From NCBI GenBank assembly GCA_022414725.1, contig CM039464.1, positions 62,179,858-62,243,857 of the forward strand: a stretch of 64,000 bases of DNA, given 5' to 3'. Both the position numbers and the translations under genes were made by a program. Below are positions 23,501 to 30,827 of this stretch, piece by piece; the first letter of the stretch is position 1; every line of letters starts with the position of its first letter. The notes beneath the pieces are model-generated. The model was given only the letters and a program-made list of their open reading frames with translations, was not told the origin of the DNA and searched no databases. The DNA comes from Microglena sp. YARC (lineage: Eukaryota; Chlorophyta; Chlorophyceae; Chlamydomonadales; Chlamydomonadaceae).

Positions 23501-23955
23501 CCTACACCAGCCTACACACACACACACCTACACACATAGTCAGAGAGCTTACCTGAACATGCATGAAGAGGATGAGAGTGACACACACCAGAATACACCT
23601 ACACCAACCTACACACCCACACCCACCTACACACCCACACACACCTACACACATAGTCGGAGAGCTTACCTGAACATGCATGAAGAGAATGAGAGTGAAG
23701 CATACCAGAAGACTGACAGCTAGAAGCCTGGTGATTGGAGACATAGCCAATGGCCTTGGCGCACCCACCTGCATGGCAAGCAAATGGGTGGGTGGGGGGA
23801 GTTAGCTCGGTGCTGCTGCATGGTGTTTGTGTGTGTTGGGGTGGGTGGGGTGGGTGGGGTGGGGGGGTGGGGGGGGGCGCACCCACCTGCATAGCAAGCA
23901 AGCAATAAGCATCATTCCAAGTGTTAAGTTTCACATATGGGAGCTTGTCTGCCAT
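12158..23955 (-). CDS. Split gene for a small membrane protein with a C-terminal coiled coil (possibly BAP29/BAP31-like)
   Basis: At least six exons fit together, nearly all in phase 0: a 23,887-23,955 (start ATG at 23,955), b 23,670-23,768, a 51-bp cassette present up to eight times (19,440-21,607), c 15,754-15,846, d 13,792-13,914, and terminal e 12,158-12,271 (TGA at 12,158-12,160). Exon b encodes a membrane segment (ITRLLAVSLLVCFTLILF). Exons c-e are charged heptad-like helices (LETTKKLL, ELGNLNKVKKAL, LEKHNSGLKDKY, EAEHLEQHSLQLEEML). The pattern LxKxxxGLxxxY resembles the coiled coil of ER BAP31-type proteins, a tentative comparison. A further candidate hydrophobic exon lies at 22,687-22,781. 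Exon c ends in an apparent TAG just before GT. The introns hold echo arrays of the exon edges. Confidence 0.5.
12335..12975 (-). repeat. Echo array of the 5' edge of exon e
   Basis: Copies at about 12,340-12,412, 12,456-12,540 and 12,593-12,682, with weaker ones near 12,735, 12,850 and 12,955. Each carries a CT-rich tract, 'ttttcag', and the first 40-70 bp of exon e (LSHSEAEHLEQHSLQ...EEMLTHFKD). Each then runs into the same short filler ('actgacagtg') and the next unit. They look like decoy 3' splice sites. Confidence 0.8.
13030..13265 (+). repeat. G/A-rich simple repeat (GGGGAGG)n
   Basis: Almost pure purine on the plus strand, pyrimidine on the sense strand of the coiled-coil gene. Proline-rich or glycine-rich open frames here are by-products. 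Confidence 0.9.
13535..13730 (-). repeat. Echoes of the 3' edge of exon d
   Basis: Two copies read LEKFTNGLLEEY-H/gtaagtgctg (about 13,685-13,725) and a decayed LEKDKM.../gtaagtgctg (about 13,535-13,575). Each repeats the end of exon d (LEKHNSGLKDKYN/gtgagtgctg) plus the intron start 'tgctgaata'. Confidence 0.75.
13792..13914 (-). CDS. Coiled-coil gene, exon d
   Basis: 41 codons, phase 0 to 0: 3' splice site 'atttatag', 5' splice site AAT/gtgagt. Charged helix with ESTELGNLNKVKK and LEKHNSGLKDKYN. Flanked upstream by echoes of its start ('tag/gagtcta', about 14,255-14,620) and downstream by echoes of its end. Confidence 0.65.
13925..14625 (-). repeat. AAAT-rich repeats with echoes of the exon d 5' edge and the exon c 3' edge
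   Basis: Units of (aaat)n with 'gagatacat' occupy 13,925-14,260. On the minus strand, 'tttgtag/gagtctatgaagatatt' near 14,600 and 'tttgtag/aagtttacaaagatatt' near 14,530 copy the start of exon d. The segments near 14,325-14,345 and 14,425-14,460 copy the end of exon c (AAGAACACGCTGATAAGCGAG...). Confidence 0.65.
14655..14925 (+). repeat. 11-bp minisatellite (agcaccagaat)n
   Basis: About 22 copies of an 11-bp unit. The open frames across it (WCYSGAILV-type) are repeat by-products. Confidence 0.9.
15098..15312 (-). mobile_element. tRNA-derived SINE, diverged copy with a third head type
   Basis: Read on the minus strand: A box 'tggctctatcgtagag', B box 'ggttcgaacccc', then a body with 'cgtcgaccggcatgg' and a tail 'ggttcccttaaccccacgtcc'. 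Tail and body parallel the 11,303 and 21,079 copies; the head differs. Confidence 0.55.
15313..15545. repeat. AT-rich simple repeat (tataatatgattataata)n
   Basis: Low-complexity TA-rich tract with short palindromes inside a coiled-coil gene intron. Confidence 0.85.
15754..15846 (-). CDS. Coiled-coil gene, exon c
   Basis: 31 codons in phase 0: LETTKKLLMLSKANILDLDHEK... ending in GCT TAG before GTAATT. The TAG would end the protein, but the downstream echo near 14,330 has GCC TTG at the same place, so TAG may be a mutation or an error. Its 5' edge is echoed at about 15,974-16,018 (LETTKELLISLKANVHT) and 16,087-16,126. Confidence 0.55.
   Translation of the reverse strand: METTKKLLMLSKANILDLDHEKNTLTSELA
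15855..16126 (-). repeat. GT-rich repeat with two echoes of the exon c 5' edge
   Basis: Each unit has CA-rich intron end, 'atgcag' and the first 30-45 bp of exon c, then runs into 'cgttcatac(ac)n'. The second echo is interrupted by the MITE at 16,135. Confidence 0.7.
16127..16337. mobile_element. hAT-like MITE, family 1, with perfect 8-bp target duplication
   Basis: The element is 16,135-16,329, with ends CAGGGTACTTCAAA / TTTGAATTACCCTG. It is flanked on both sides by GTTGCATG (16,127-16,134 and 16,330-16,337). Eight-bp duplications and CAGGG-type ends are the signature of the hAT superfamily. The interior is rich in GCGCTTT palindromes and has no coding frame, so it is non-autonomous. Confidence 0.88.
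16860..17340 (+). repeat. TG-rich repeat with 'catgcatgtgtg' units
   Basis: Irregular (TG)n with 'cacccacctgcatggacacc' and 'acatgcatgtgtg' phrases. Cys/Val-rich open frames on the plus strand are by-products. Confidence 0.8.
17345..17800 (-). pseudogene. piggyBac-like transposase N-terminal fragment
   Basis: On the minus strand an acidic region (SENELSRDASEEEVEAFN, ISEDDWREVLPED) is followed, after frame slips, by 'PLMFLEL...FLPKKAVSDVVKLTNERVKQ'. That stretch resembles the start of the piggyBac DDE domain, in which P-x-x-FLELFF...IV-x-x-TN is conserved. The catalytic part is absent: the sequence runs into the TG repeat. A degraded transposon remnant in an intron of the coiled-coil gene; family assignment is moderate. 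Confidence 0.45.
18000..18075 (+). repeat. ATT-rich simple repeat
   Basis: (tta)n/(taat)n tract directly before the AGCAAGCC minisatellite. Confidence 0.85.
18110..19125 (+). repeat. 1-kb AGCAAGCC-type minisatellite
   Basis: Irregular repeats of 'agcaagccagccagcaagca' with embedded 'aaaataaaagcaagaa' blocks. Because stops are nearly absent, both strands show long open frames (Lys/Pro/Ala/Ser/Gln-rich on plus, Leu/Ala/Cys/Trp-rich on minus). Neither has an independent coding sign. Confidence 0.93.
19203..19437 (+). repeat. Dispersed repeat R1, copy 2
   Basis: Best-preserved start ('ctatgcagcgtcgcaaacg', 'gcggaaaattggcgg') and end ('cccgcccccttgaag'). It lies directly against the first 51-bp cassette. 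Confidence 0.65.
19440..20362 (-). CDS. Tandem array of a 51-bp exon cassette of the coiled-coil gene (seven copies)
   Basis: On the minus strand each unit has a 3' splice-like end ('tttaaggcaag'), 17 codons of type AAVMDDCFKRASVCRFE and, in most, GAG/gtgagt. The unit spacing is about 135-150 bp. Copies begin near 19,440 (broken by TGA), 19,570, 19,722, 19,855, 19,992, 20,146 and 20,285. Because 51 bp is a multiple of three and both ends are phase 0, each could be skipped or included without a frame change. Copies 4 and 5 sit in a perfect 137-bp tandem duplication (19,802-20,075) and have lost the GT. Which copies are used is unknown. Confidence 0.5.
20406..20510 (+). repeat. Poly-C tract and flank
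   Basis: Nearly pure C run of about 37 bases at 20,468-20,505. Confidence 0.9.
20836..21348 (+). repeat. Two copies of a roughly 100-bp unit, the second split by a SINE
   Basis: 'aagcgcggattcggaatgct...gcttaactttgtcagattcc' (20,846-20,915) recurs as 'aagcgtggattcggaaagat...' plus 'gcttaattttatcagagacc' either side of the SINE at 21,079-21,292. Confidence 0.6.
21067..21304 (-). mobile_element. tRNA-derived SINE with 12-bp target duplication
   Basis: Target duplication GAGCTTGTGTCA at 21,067-21,078 and 21,293-21,304. Read on the minus strand: A box 'tggtctagtggtagacc', B box 'gggttcgactccc', body 'gcgttgcaggtcgtcgtcaa', tail 'aacaccacgccccaccagg' and a T-run. The head is tRNA-like but does not fold as a clean tRNA. 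Confidence 0.88.
21537..21607 (-). CDS. Eighth, separate copy of the 51-bp exon cassette
   Basis: Reads AAVINDCMKRSVCRFD with one codon lost, followed by 'gtgag' in a shifted position. It is 1.2 kb from the main array, separated by the SINE-containing repeats. Being closest to exon b it would be the first cassette met by the transcript. Confidence 0.4.
21610..21720 (+). repeat. (TTGGG)n simple repeat
   Basis: About 20 imperfect five-base units, grading into ttgag units. Confidence 0.9.
21995..22490 (+). repeat. (TAGAG)n simple repeat, about 100 copies
   Basis: Nearly perfect five-base repeat for 500 bp, with a ttgag variant patch at 22,327-22,345. Confidence 0.97.
22687..22945 (-). other. 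Candidate hydrophobic exon with upstream echoes
   Basis: On the minus strand 22,781-22,687 is open as LTVPVLLLSCLGLVSLFG... and ends before GTAAGA; it could be a second membrane segment of the coiled-coil gene. Its first part is echoed about four times at 22,785-22,945. Its phase does not fit the 51-bp cassette, so it may be only a minisatellite. Confidence 0.3.
22978..23400 (+). repeat. Dispersed repeat R1, copy 3, split by a SINE
   Basis: R1 parts at 22,978-23,113 and 23,335-23,400 surround the SINE at 23,114-23,322. This copy is the most diverged. Confidence 0.5.
23102..23334 (-). mobile_element. tRNA-derived SINE nested in R1, with 12-bp target duplication
   Basis: Target duplication ACAGCCAAACAG at 23,102-23,113 and 23,323-23,334. 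Minus strand: A box 'tggtctagtggtacacca', B box 'gagttcgattcccc', then the same body and tail as the 21,079 copy. Confidence 0.88.
23450..23600 (-). repeat. Echoes of the 3' edge of exon b
   Basis: Two copies of the end of exon b with its 5' splice site: VCVTLILFMHVQ/gtaagct near 23,540-23,590 and VCVTLILYKQVQ/gtaagct near 23,455-23,495. CA-rich filler and 'tgtaggtgtattctgg' separate them. Confidence 0.8.
23670..23768 (-). CDS. Coiled-coil gene, exon b (membrane segment)
   Basis: 33 codons, phase 0 to 0: VGAPRPLAMSPITRLLAVSL then LVCFTLILFMHVQ, followed by gtaagc. It holds one hydrophobic helix of about 17-20 residues. Its 3' edge is echoed twice downstream. Confidence 0.65.
23769..23886 (-). 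other. 118-bp intron with both ends in a 26-bp duplication
   Basis: Plus positions 23,876-23,901 and 23,758-23,783 are identical except for one base and straddle CAG/GTGGGT at each end. The intron start therefore copies the start of exon b, and the intron end copies the end of exon a. Confidence 0.8.
23887..23955 (-). CDS. Coiled-coil gene, first coding exon a
   Basis: Starts at ATG 23,955 in 'gttgaccatggc' and encodes MADKLPYVKLNTWNDAYCLL-AMQ, ending CAG/gtgggt. Chosen as the start because it joins in phase 0 to exon b and nothing convincing lies upstream. Confidence 0.6.
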
Positions 23956-25900
23956 GGTCAACAGGGGTAGTGGTGAATGTTAGTTTGGTCGAGGGTCGGT
24001 ATCACCGACTACGGGACTACTACTAGTAGGCACGAGTAGGCACAAAAAAAAGTAGGCGCCATGTAGGCCCACCATATCTCAAGCCCTAAGAGCGCCTACA
24101 CTTGTGTAGCAGTGGCAACGCTATTCGAACTGAATCCTCGGTGTCGCTGGTTTGTGTAGAGAGACCCACCGTATGGGGTGAAAATCTTTCACAACTGAAA
24201 TCAAAATGATGCGTTTAGCTGGAACAAGCCAAACACTGCTGATTTGGGGGTCATTTGGCACAATTGTATTGGGGTTGAATGGGTGCATTGTGGGTGAGAG
24301 GGGTGCCGAAGGGGTTCACAAAACACCCTCCCCTTGCCCCGCTACATACACATCTGCCTCCACTCACCTCTCCCCCCCCCCCCCATACATATACTCACCT
24401 CCCCTTGCCCCACTACCCACCTGCCCCCACTTCCCACAAAACTGTGCCGAAGACACTCTAAAGTTGCAGTGAAATGCATAGGGTGACCCCATATTCAACT
24501 GAGGTTGGGGTATCATGATACATGTAAATAAATATATGTCAGGGTGTGTGGAACAGAGTTTTTTTAATTCAGAAAGTGGGTCTAGGCCTCCTCCAGGGAC
24601 AGATACAGGGTAGGAGTAGTAGGGGCGCCCCGGGGTGTCCCCGGGGTGTCCGTCGCACCAGGGGCTTGATTTGCAACGAGTCATACAGAAAAAAAAGGGA
24701 CCGCACAAAGCTATTTCACACTAGTAGGAGCACGTAAGACATGAAGAAAAATGCGTCCTATCAACTTTTCCGGACAAAACTTTGCCGGACGATGTCAGCT
24801 TTGGCTGTTTGTTGGTTTTACCTGTCCTATTGACTCCTTGTATCTCCATTGTCTTTTTATGGGTAGGTAGCGTGGCATAATAAAGCAGCAATTATATAGG
24901 TTTGATACCCTGTTGATTTGAGTTGTAATGAGATGAGAAGACAGTTCCATGAATCCAATAGCTACAAAAAACATAAAAACGTTAAGACGGAGGTGTTTAT
25001 AAAGCAGCAATAATATAGGCATAATAAGATTGCTTTCCGTGAGAAGATGCGCTGACTAATAAGAAACAAGTGAACACATAGGCATCAGTTACGACAACAA
25101 GGCGCAAGCAGCTAACCATACATGAAACATGCCTCAAGCCAGATCTGCACATTTCGGCGCTGATGTGTCTATATTTCAGGAATGAGGGCCTTGAATACCT
25201 TAAAGAGAGAGAGGCCATTGCATACGAGTTTCTGGGTCTAACCCTGGGGAGGCCAAGGTAAGCCAAGATACCAATCGACATGATCCGGCCGTGAAAAAAC
25301 AGTACATGCTGGCAATCTGGCATATCGTGGAAGATACCCCTTCGTTTTGTGGATTTGTTGTTATGTCATTTTTCAGTCTATCCAATTTTCAAGCTTTTCA
25401 TAATGTTCACAAGTTATACAACTTTTTGAGTCGCTTTTGCATCTGAATCGTATGCTAGATTTTTAGGGCCCCATTCGTGACTGCACGATTGGTAAGCCAT
25501 GGAGCAGACTTACGAAATCGAATAGTTGACTCCTCGGCAGCCCCACGGGCTTGCGAGGGGTGTAGGGCCCCGTGTAGGGCTGCGCTCCTGATGAGGGGAT
25601 TTCCTTGCCAGGACGGTCGACAGAATTTCCGTATTTTTGGCTATCGCTATGTGATTCTCTACATCCACGAGGGCCTCCCTTGTCTGCCCTCCGAGGAGCA
25701 GTAGCCAGCTCTGCCTGGCTCTCCGCGCTTTCTATGTCTCCTTGGTCCAGATCCACTCCCTCGTCATCACCCCAGGTATCAAACTGATGTCGTCCACTAG
25801 CAAAGCGTTTCACCCGCAGTCCCCCGGGGCCGGACCTCCCGATGTTTTGCATTTCAATCCAGGAACAACAAACACGTAGTGTGCAGCTTCGATAGTCTTG
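23956..25900. other. No gene recognised; short shared repeats
   Basis: Upstream region of the coiled-coil gene. 'Gggtctaggcctcctccagg' with its flank (24,549-24,602) recurs at 55,376-55,440. A minus-strand open frame at 25,463-25,852 (129 codons, Gly/Arg/Asp-rich) resembles nothing I know. Confidence 0.35.
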
Positions 25901-26285
25901 GGGCTAGGGAGTGGGCAGATAACTACACTTGCAGCTCTAAATCGCCGAGGTTAAAGGGGCTCGTGACCGCGAATTCGGGATAAGTATCGAGATGAAGAGG
26001 AGACCGAGAGGCGTGGATTAAAAAGGAAGCAAGGAAGTGGACTTTGAATCCATGTGACAGGTACAGATCCTTACAAGTGAAGGAGTCGCGACGACGACGG
26101 AAGTAGGGGAAGAGACGTATAGAAGTAGACGAGAAGACGCTGACGAAGCCGCCTAAACCTCGAAGTTTAGGGCGATGCGCGCGCGCGGGATGAAAAGAAA
26201 ATAAAACGCAGTGTGCCAATTCGGCGTGATTAAGGAAGCTGTCCAAAGGGGGTCCTCGGACAACACCATCAAACCGGGGGGGTGC

Positions 26286-27110
26286 CTAGGGGGGGTGGTA
26301 CCCCCCACGATAGCCGGTGGCGGAAGGAGTGTGGGACGAGTGTGTAGCAGATTCCATGCGCCGGCGGGTACACACAATGGTATGTGCGAATAGGACGGCA
26401 TGCAGGTGGAGGGAGTTGAGGAGGCGGGTGGTGTCAGTAGGATGGATACCGAGAGAAGAAAAAATGGGAATAAGGGAGGCGAAGAGGGTACCGAAGGAGC
26501 CGAGGATGATAGGGTCTGGGGAGATGACCCGCCAACCAGCAGCGAGAAGAGCCGAACGGAGGGTGGAATGCTGAGCACGTTTAATGGCAAGGGTGTTATG
26601 ATAGCGGGCGTCCCAAGTGTATGTGACTTCACAGAGATAGACAGTGTGGGCGGCTTGGAGGGTGGAAAGTTCTGACTGGGTGAGAGTGGCGTCGTGGGAG
26701 GGGGCGTCAAAAGGGGAGAGACCGGAAAGGAAGAGTATGTCGGGGCGCAATTTCGCGACAGGGGTACAAGAGCAAGGGTGGAGGCATGCACAAGTGGGTG
26801 GGAGGTGTGGGAGGAGCCAAGGGGGTAGGCGGGTGTTGGAGACACCGAGTGGGAGGGCGTTTCTCGAGGATGCGTCAACATAGAAGGTGGAGCGGTCGAG
26901 GGAGCCAGCACATATGGCGTCATAGAGTTGAAGGACAGCGGCGTTGTGTCGGGCGATGTAGAGGGCAGCGAACGTAGGGTGGGAGCATGAGGCAAGAAGG
27001 TGGGCCGAGGTGTCATGGGAGTGGCAGAAATGGCAAGATCCATCGAGGATGGGGGGGTCGCATAGAGTATATGGTTCGGGGGGTATGCGTTTGTGAGGGA
27101 CAGAGGCCGT
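26286..27110 (-). pseudogene. LINE A C-terminal domain (CCHC plus endonuclease-like)
   Basis: An open frame from about 27,110 runs through MFGTASVPHKRIPPEPYTLC, the CHFC...H...C zinc motif, LRPDILFLSG and YLCEVTYTWD, then a helical tail. It matches LINE B 29,431-30,300 in order and spacing. Proposed role: target-site binding and cleavage. Confidence 0.7.
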
Positions 27111-27965
27111 CCCAAACATGTTGAAACGTAATTTGAGGATTGTGCGGATTTGAGGAAAGGTGCAGGGGCGCCACATATGAGAGGAGGGTTCGGGAAGGAT
27201 CATGGCGGGTGGTGGAGTGAGAGGCTGTGGGGGTGGAGGAGGTGGAGGTGGAGTAGTCGAGGGGGGGGAGTGGTGGGGGGAGGGAGTGTGGAGGGGGAGG
27301 GGGTACAGCGGAGAAGACACTGGCTACGGAGGCGCAAGGGGAAGTGGGCAAGGTCAAATGTGTACTATAGGTATTGAGGAAGGCTGTGAGTGAGTCCGTG
27401 AGGTCTGAAAGGAGGCGGTAGGGCGGGTGTGGTTTGGAAGATGTAGGTAGTGGCTGGAAGCATGGCCAGGCCGGGAGGCTGTGGAGGTGGCTCGGGTGAG
27501 AGATAGAAAAGTCAAAGGTGCAAGAGGAAGGGTTGTCGAGGGCAAAGCGGGCACCCACGTCAGCAATGTCGTTGCCTAGGATGCCGGTGTGGGAGCGCAC
27601 TTTGTAGAAAATTGTGGGGGAGGAGGAACGAAGGCGGTCAAAGAGGAGGTGGCGGATGGAAATGAGGATGGGAAGATGTTTGTGGTAGGGGATTGAGTCG
27701 GGAAGGTAGACAATGCGGCGGATAAGGTGAAGGCTGGAGAGGGAGTCTGTGTAGATGCGAATGGGGTCTAGAGGGTGATGGGTGCTGGCGTGCTGGAGGG
27801 CGGCGAGGATGACGGAGAGTTTTGCACGGAGGATGGTGTTGATCTCGGCAGTACCACCAGGATGGCAATGATGGACAGAGGAAGAAGGGGTATGGAGGAA
27901 TGCGGCACCAGTGTGTGTAGCGCCGTTAAGATCGGGGACAGCAGAACCGACCGTGTAGTAGGAGA
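27013..27965 (-). pseudogene. LINE A RNase H region
   Basis: Fragments in two frames give an RNase H core: GSAVP near 27,955, IYTDSLSSLHL near 27,750, and KVRSHTGILGNDIADVGA near 27,590. In the first fragment the usual catalytic Asp of DGS reads V. Frameshifts break it. Confidence 0.65.
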
Positions 27966-28552
27966 TGTGAGAGGGTAGGTGAGAAGGGAGGTTGTTGGAG
28001 GGGAAAAGGTGAAGGCAAGAGGGAATGGTAGGGCAGAGGGTGGGGGAGTAAAGAGGTGGGGGGTGAGGACGAGGGTCCGGGAGCGAGCTGAATTTGGTAG
28101 GGGGGGGCCAGGTGGGGCATCTGGAGGAAGGATGGGGGGGGTAGAAGGTGGGAAGAAAGTTGGAGGTAAGGGTAGCATCTGACGGTTGGAAGGGAGAAGG
28201 GATAAAGCAGAGAGTCCGGAATGGTTACCGATGCAAACAAGGTGAAGGCGGGAGTGATTGAGGAGGGCAGGGGAGTCAAAAGGGAGGGCAGGGTGCATGG
28301 AGCACGGGGGTTGAAAGTGGAAGGACTTGCGTGGGAAGGTGCTGAGTATATGGATGGAGGGGTGAGAGAGCCAATACGAGAGTGGGGAGGTAGGCCAAGA
28401 AGGGAGGAGGAGGAAGGTACAAGTAGGGATGTCGTCGTTGAGGGCAGAGGAGATAGCCCACCGGATGGATCGGAGGAGAGTTGTAGAGCATTTACTATCA
28501 CCCCTACCGGTATTATTTTGTAAGTTAGGATATGTGGATTGATGGTTTCTAT

Positions 28553-28762
28553 CATCTGACCAGGGTACTTCCAAGAGCGCGCTTTTGTGCGCTGGCGCGC
28601 TGCCTTTTTGAGCCCCACTGCGCATTTCGCGCGGTTTTTTGCAACATCTGTGGGCACAGCATGCACATTTTGCGCTTTTTGCACTACAAAGCGCAGTTGT
28701 GTTCCCTTCAAGTGCGCTAAAGCGCTGGCCAATTTGGTCAATGGAAGTACCATGCAGCTGAC
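28553..28762. mobile_element. hAT-like MITE, family 1, with 8-bp target duplication
   Basis: The element is 28,561-28,754, starting CAGGGTACTTCC and ending GGAAGTACCATG. Flanks CATCTGAC and CAGCTGAC match at 7 of 8 positions. Same GCGCTTT-rich interior as at 16,135. Confidence 0.8.
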
Positions 28763-28841
28763 ATCATCAAATTCGCAAACATAATACCGGTAGTTGTATT
28801 ACCGACTCCTTCGTTATCGTCAAGTTTCCTGGGGTTCACTG

Positions 28842-28995
28842 CAGGGTACTACTTCTTGCCAAATTTGTCAGCGCTTAAAGCGCACGCACACACATCGAAT
28901 TGGTCAGCGCTTTTTAGTGCAGAAATCGCAAAAAACCCATCGCTTTCGGGTTTGGCCTAGCGATGCTAGGGGGGCTTCAAAAACGAAAAAAAAAT
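28842..28995. mobile_element. hAT-like MITE, family 1, truncated
   Basis: Starts CAGGGTACTACTTC like the 6,671 copy and keeps 'ggtcagcgctttttagtgc', but no terminal inverted repeat is found at the far end. Confidence 0.6.
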
Positions 28996-29430
28996 GCCAT
29001 TATAAGTATATTGAAATTGAAATTGTTACATCCGTGTAGAACCGTTACTCACAGGACGTGAAGTTAAGGACACCATAGCATAAGCCGGAGCTAGCTATAG
29101 TCACCGTAGGACCATCTCAGTAAAAAGAATTACCACCGATGCCTGAACAACAGGCACCGTAGCCCCATCATGCCAGTGCAGCTGAAAACGGAACGGAAAG
29201 GAACTAAAGCCACGTCTATTACTTAAAGAGGTAAAACCTTGAGAGTCAACAAAGATCAAGTATGGGACCGGCCGAATAAATCTGGAGGCATGTAATACAG
29301 TGGCCAGTAGAAAAAGTCGTGATGTCCAAGTTGAAAGAAGTTGATGTAACTGGGCGAAAATCCTCATCTGGTCATATTGCAAGTGCTGACTGCCCCTCCT
29401 AGAGGCTTCCAGTCAGCAACCCAGTGGTGG

Positions 29431-30432
29431 CTACAAGTGGGGGTTGGAGCTGGTAAGACAAAACCTGAGAGGGGGGACGGTCTGTGTGCTAGTCCCCGGG
29501 TATCGACCCGGGGTGTGTTTCCATAAAGCGTCTGCACTGTAAAATACTCTGGAACTAGTAATGGTGTGAGAGTGGACTGTGTCCGCCAGTTTGAGGGCAC
29601 AGGATCTCTGAAGTCCAAGAGTGGTCATAGAAGTCAAAAAAGAGGTAGGAATAGTACCAGTTGTACCAACGGTAATAACTTCATAGTGAACAAGGTATCC
29701 AGCCGATCGAAGGCCATTGACTAATTCAACATGTTGGGCATGTTTAGTAATAAACTTAGTAGCGTGATTAGTATCAGAGCAGTATCCAAGCTCAAGAACC
29801 CAGAGTTCTTTATCAGACATACAGGTAGGAGAGTCTATGTCAGGTAGGACGGCAAGATCAGGTCTCATCCTCTTCCAATCCGCTACAGTAATAGTGGAGG
29901 GGCGTAACCAGTCAGGGAGACGTTTGCCCAGGACCCCCCTGGGGAGGTCCTCTTCCTTGCCAGCGTCCATGATCATTCTGCGAGATCCCAGGTCTCCTGT
30001 GCAAATGGCCTTGTGGATGAGTCGCACTGCGGCGTCATGTCTCTTAATGTAGAGCCCCTTGAAAGTCCGGTGTGTGCAACCCGCCAGGATGTGGCCCGCT
30101 CCGTCCTCACAGGTGTGGCAGATGGGGCATAGGGAGTTCGTGGGTGGGTGAGTGCTGGTAATATAAGGGAGTTTCCAGCGGAATGCAAGTTTACGGTTCC
30201 ACAGTCTACCCCAGCGGGCTTTAAGGATGTGGAATTTAGTTTTATGCTGGATAAGGGTTGAGGTCCAAAATTTGTTACTTGCTTGAGGAAGTTGGTGGGG
30301 GGTGTTTTCAGCCCAGGTGGTTGCATAAATCCCTTTAAGGGGGTGTTGACCAAGGTGGCAGCTAGTGGGTAGGTTAGAGGTGATACCTTGTGTAAGGTTA
30401 GGTGCTAGGATGCGTGGGGGAATATCTCCCAT
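29431..30432 (-). pseudogene. LINE B C-terminal CCHC and endonuclease-like domain
   Basis: 333 open codons ending in TAG. A zinc motif C-x2-C-x8-H-x4-C (CPICHTCEDGAGHILAGC) is followed by HRTFKGLYIKRHDAAVR. Next come MRPDLAVLPDIDSP and KELWVLELGYCSDTNHATKF, whose spacing suits a PD...ExG nuclease fold. The nuclease assignment is inference. Confidence 0.7.
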
Positions 30433-30695
30433 GGGTGTGCGAGGAGGTTGAACTGTAGGCCAGTAAACATTGTGGCGGGGATTTCCCCAGCGTTATCAGT
30501 AAAATTAGTTGAGGTAGGGTGCTCAGCTGCCTTGCGTGCCAGAGTGTCTGCTCTGTCATTTCCAAGGATACCTGTGTGGGAACGGACTTTACAAAGGGTG
30601 GTGTGTGAGCCATGCAGGATGCGTTGAATGAGGTGTTTTTTGAATTGATTGCAGTAATTCAGTATGAATGGAACGGGTTGTTGTGGTGGGGTCAT
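30405..30695 (-). pseudogene. LINE B RNase H, second half
   Basis: CKVRSHTGILGNDRADTLAR is the conserved end of an RNase H domain (SHxGIxGNxxAD). It continues the DGS-containing half at 30,828-32,558 after a frame break. Confidence 0.75.
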
Positions 30696-30827
30696 GAATC
30701 ATTTTTTTAATCAGTTGAAGAGAGCAGAGGCTGTCTGTATGAAGGGTAAGAGATTTGTCATAGTCAATGTTGAGAAGGGCTTGGTGGATGGCTACCAGTT
30801 CTGCCCGGTTGTTAGTTTTGGTGGCCC

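Larger units (their letters stand above)
25923..28503 (-). mobile_element. LINE A: 5'-truncated non-LTR retrotransposon with RNase H and CCHC/endonuclease-like tail
   Basis: Minus-strand order: a connector after the reverse transcriptase (LLLPSWPTSPLSYW, 28,503 down), then an RNase H region (VGSAVPDLNGATHTGAAF near 27,960; KVRSHTGILGNDIADVGARFA near 27,600). A zinc motif follows (CHFCHSHDTSAHLLASC, with H at ALYIARHNAA), then an endonuclease-like region (LRPDILFL ... YLCEVTYTWD, near 26,650-26,750). The order RNase H - CCHC - PD...E recalls Dualen/RandI or related LINEs of green algae, by analogy. The start is cut at about 28,503 and frames are broken. The 3' end is not sharply defined. Confidence 0.75.
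28342..29010. repeat. 669-bp duplicated block, copy 1
   Basis: Near identical to 33,384-34,052. It contains the truncated 5' end of LINE A, a hAT-like MITE and the start of a second one. The constant offset of 5,042 and the few mismatches show a recent duplication. Confidence 0.93.
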
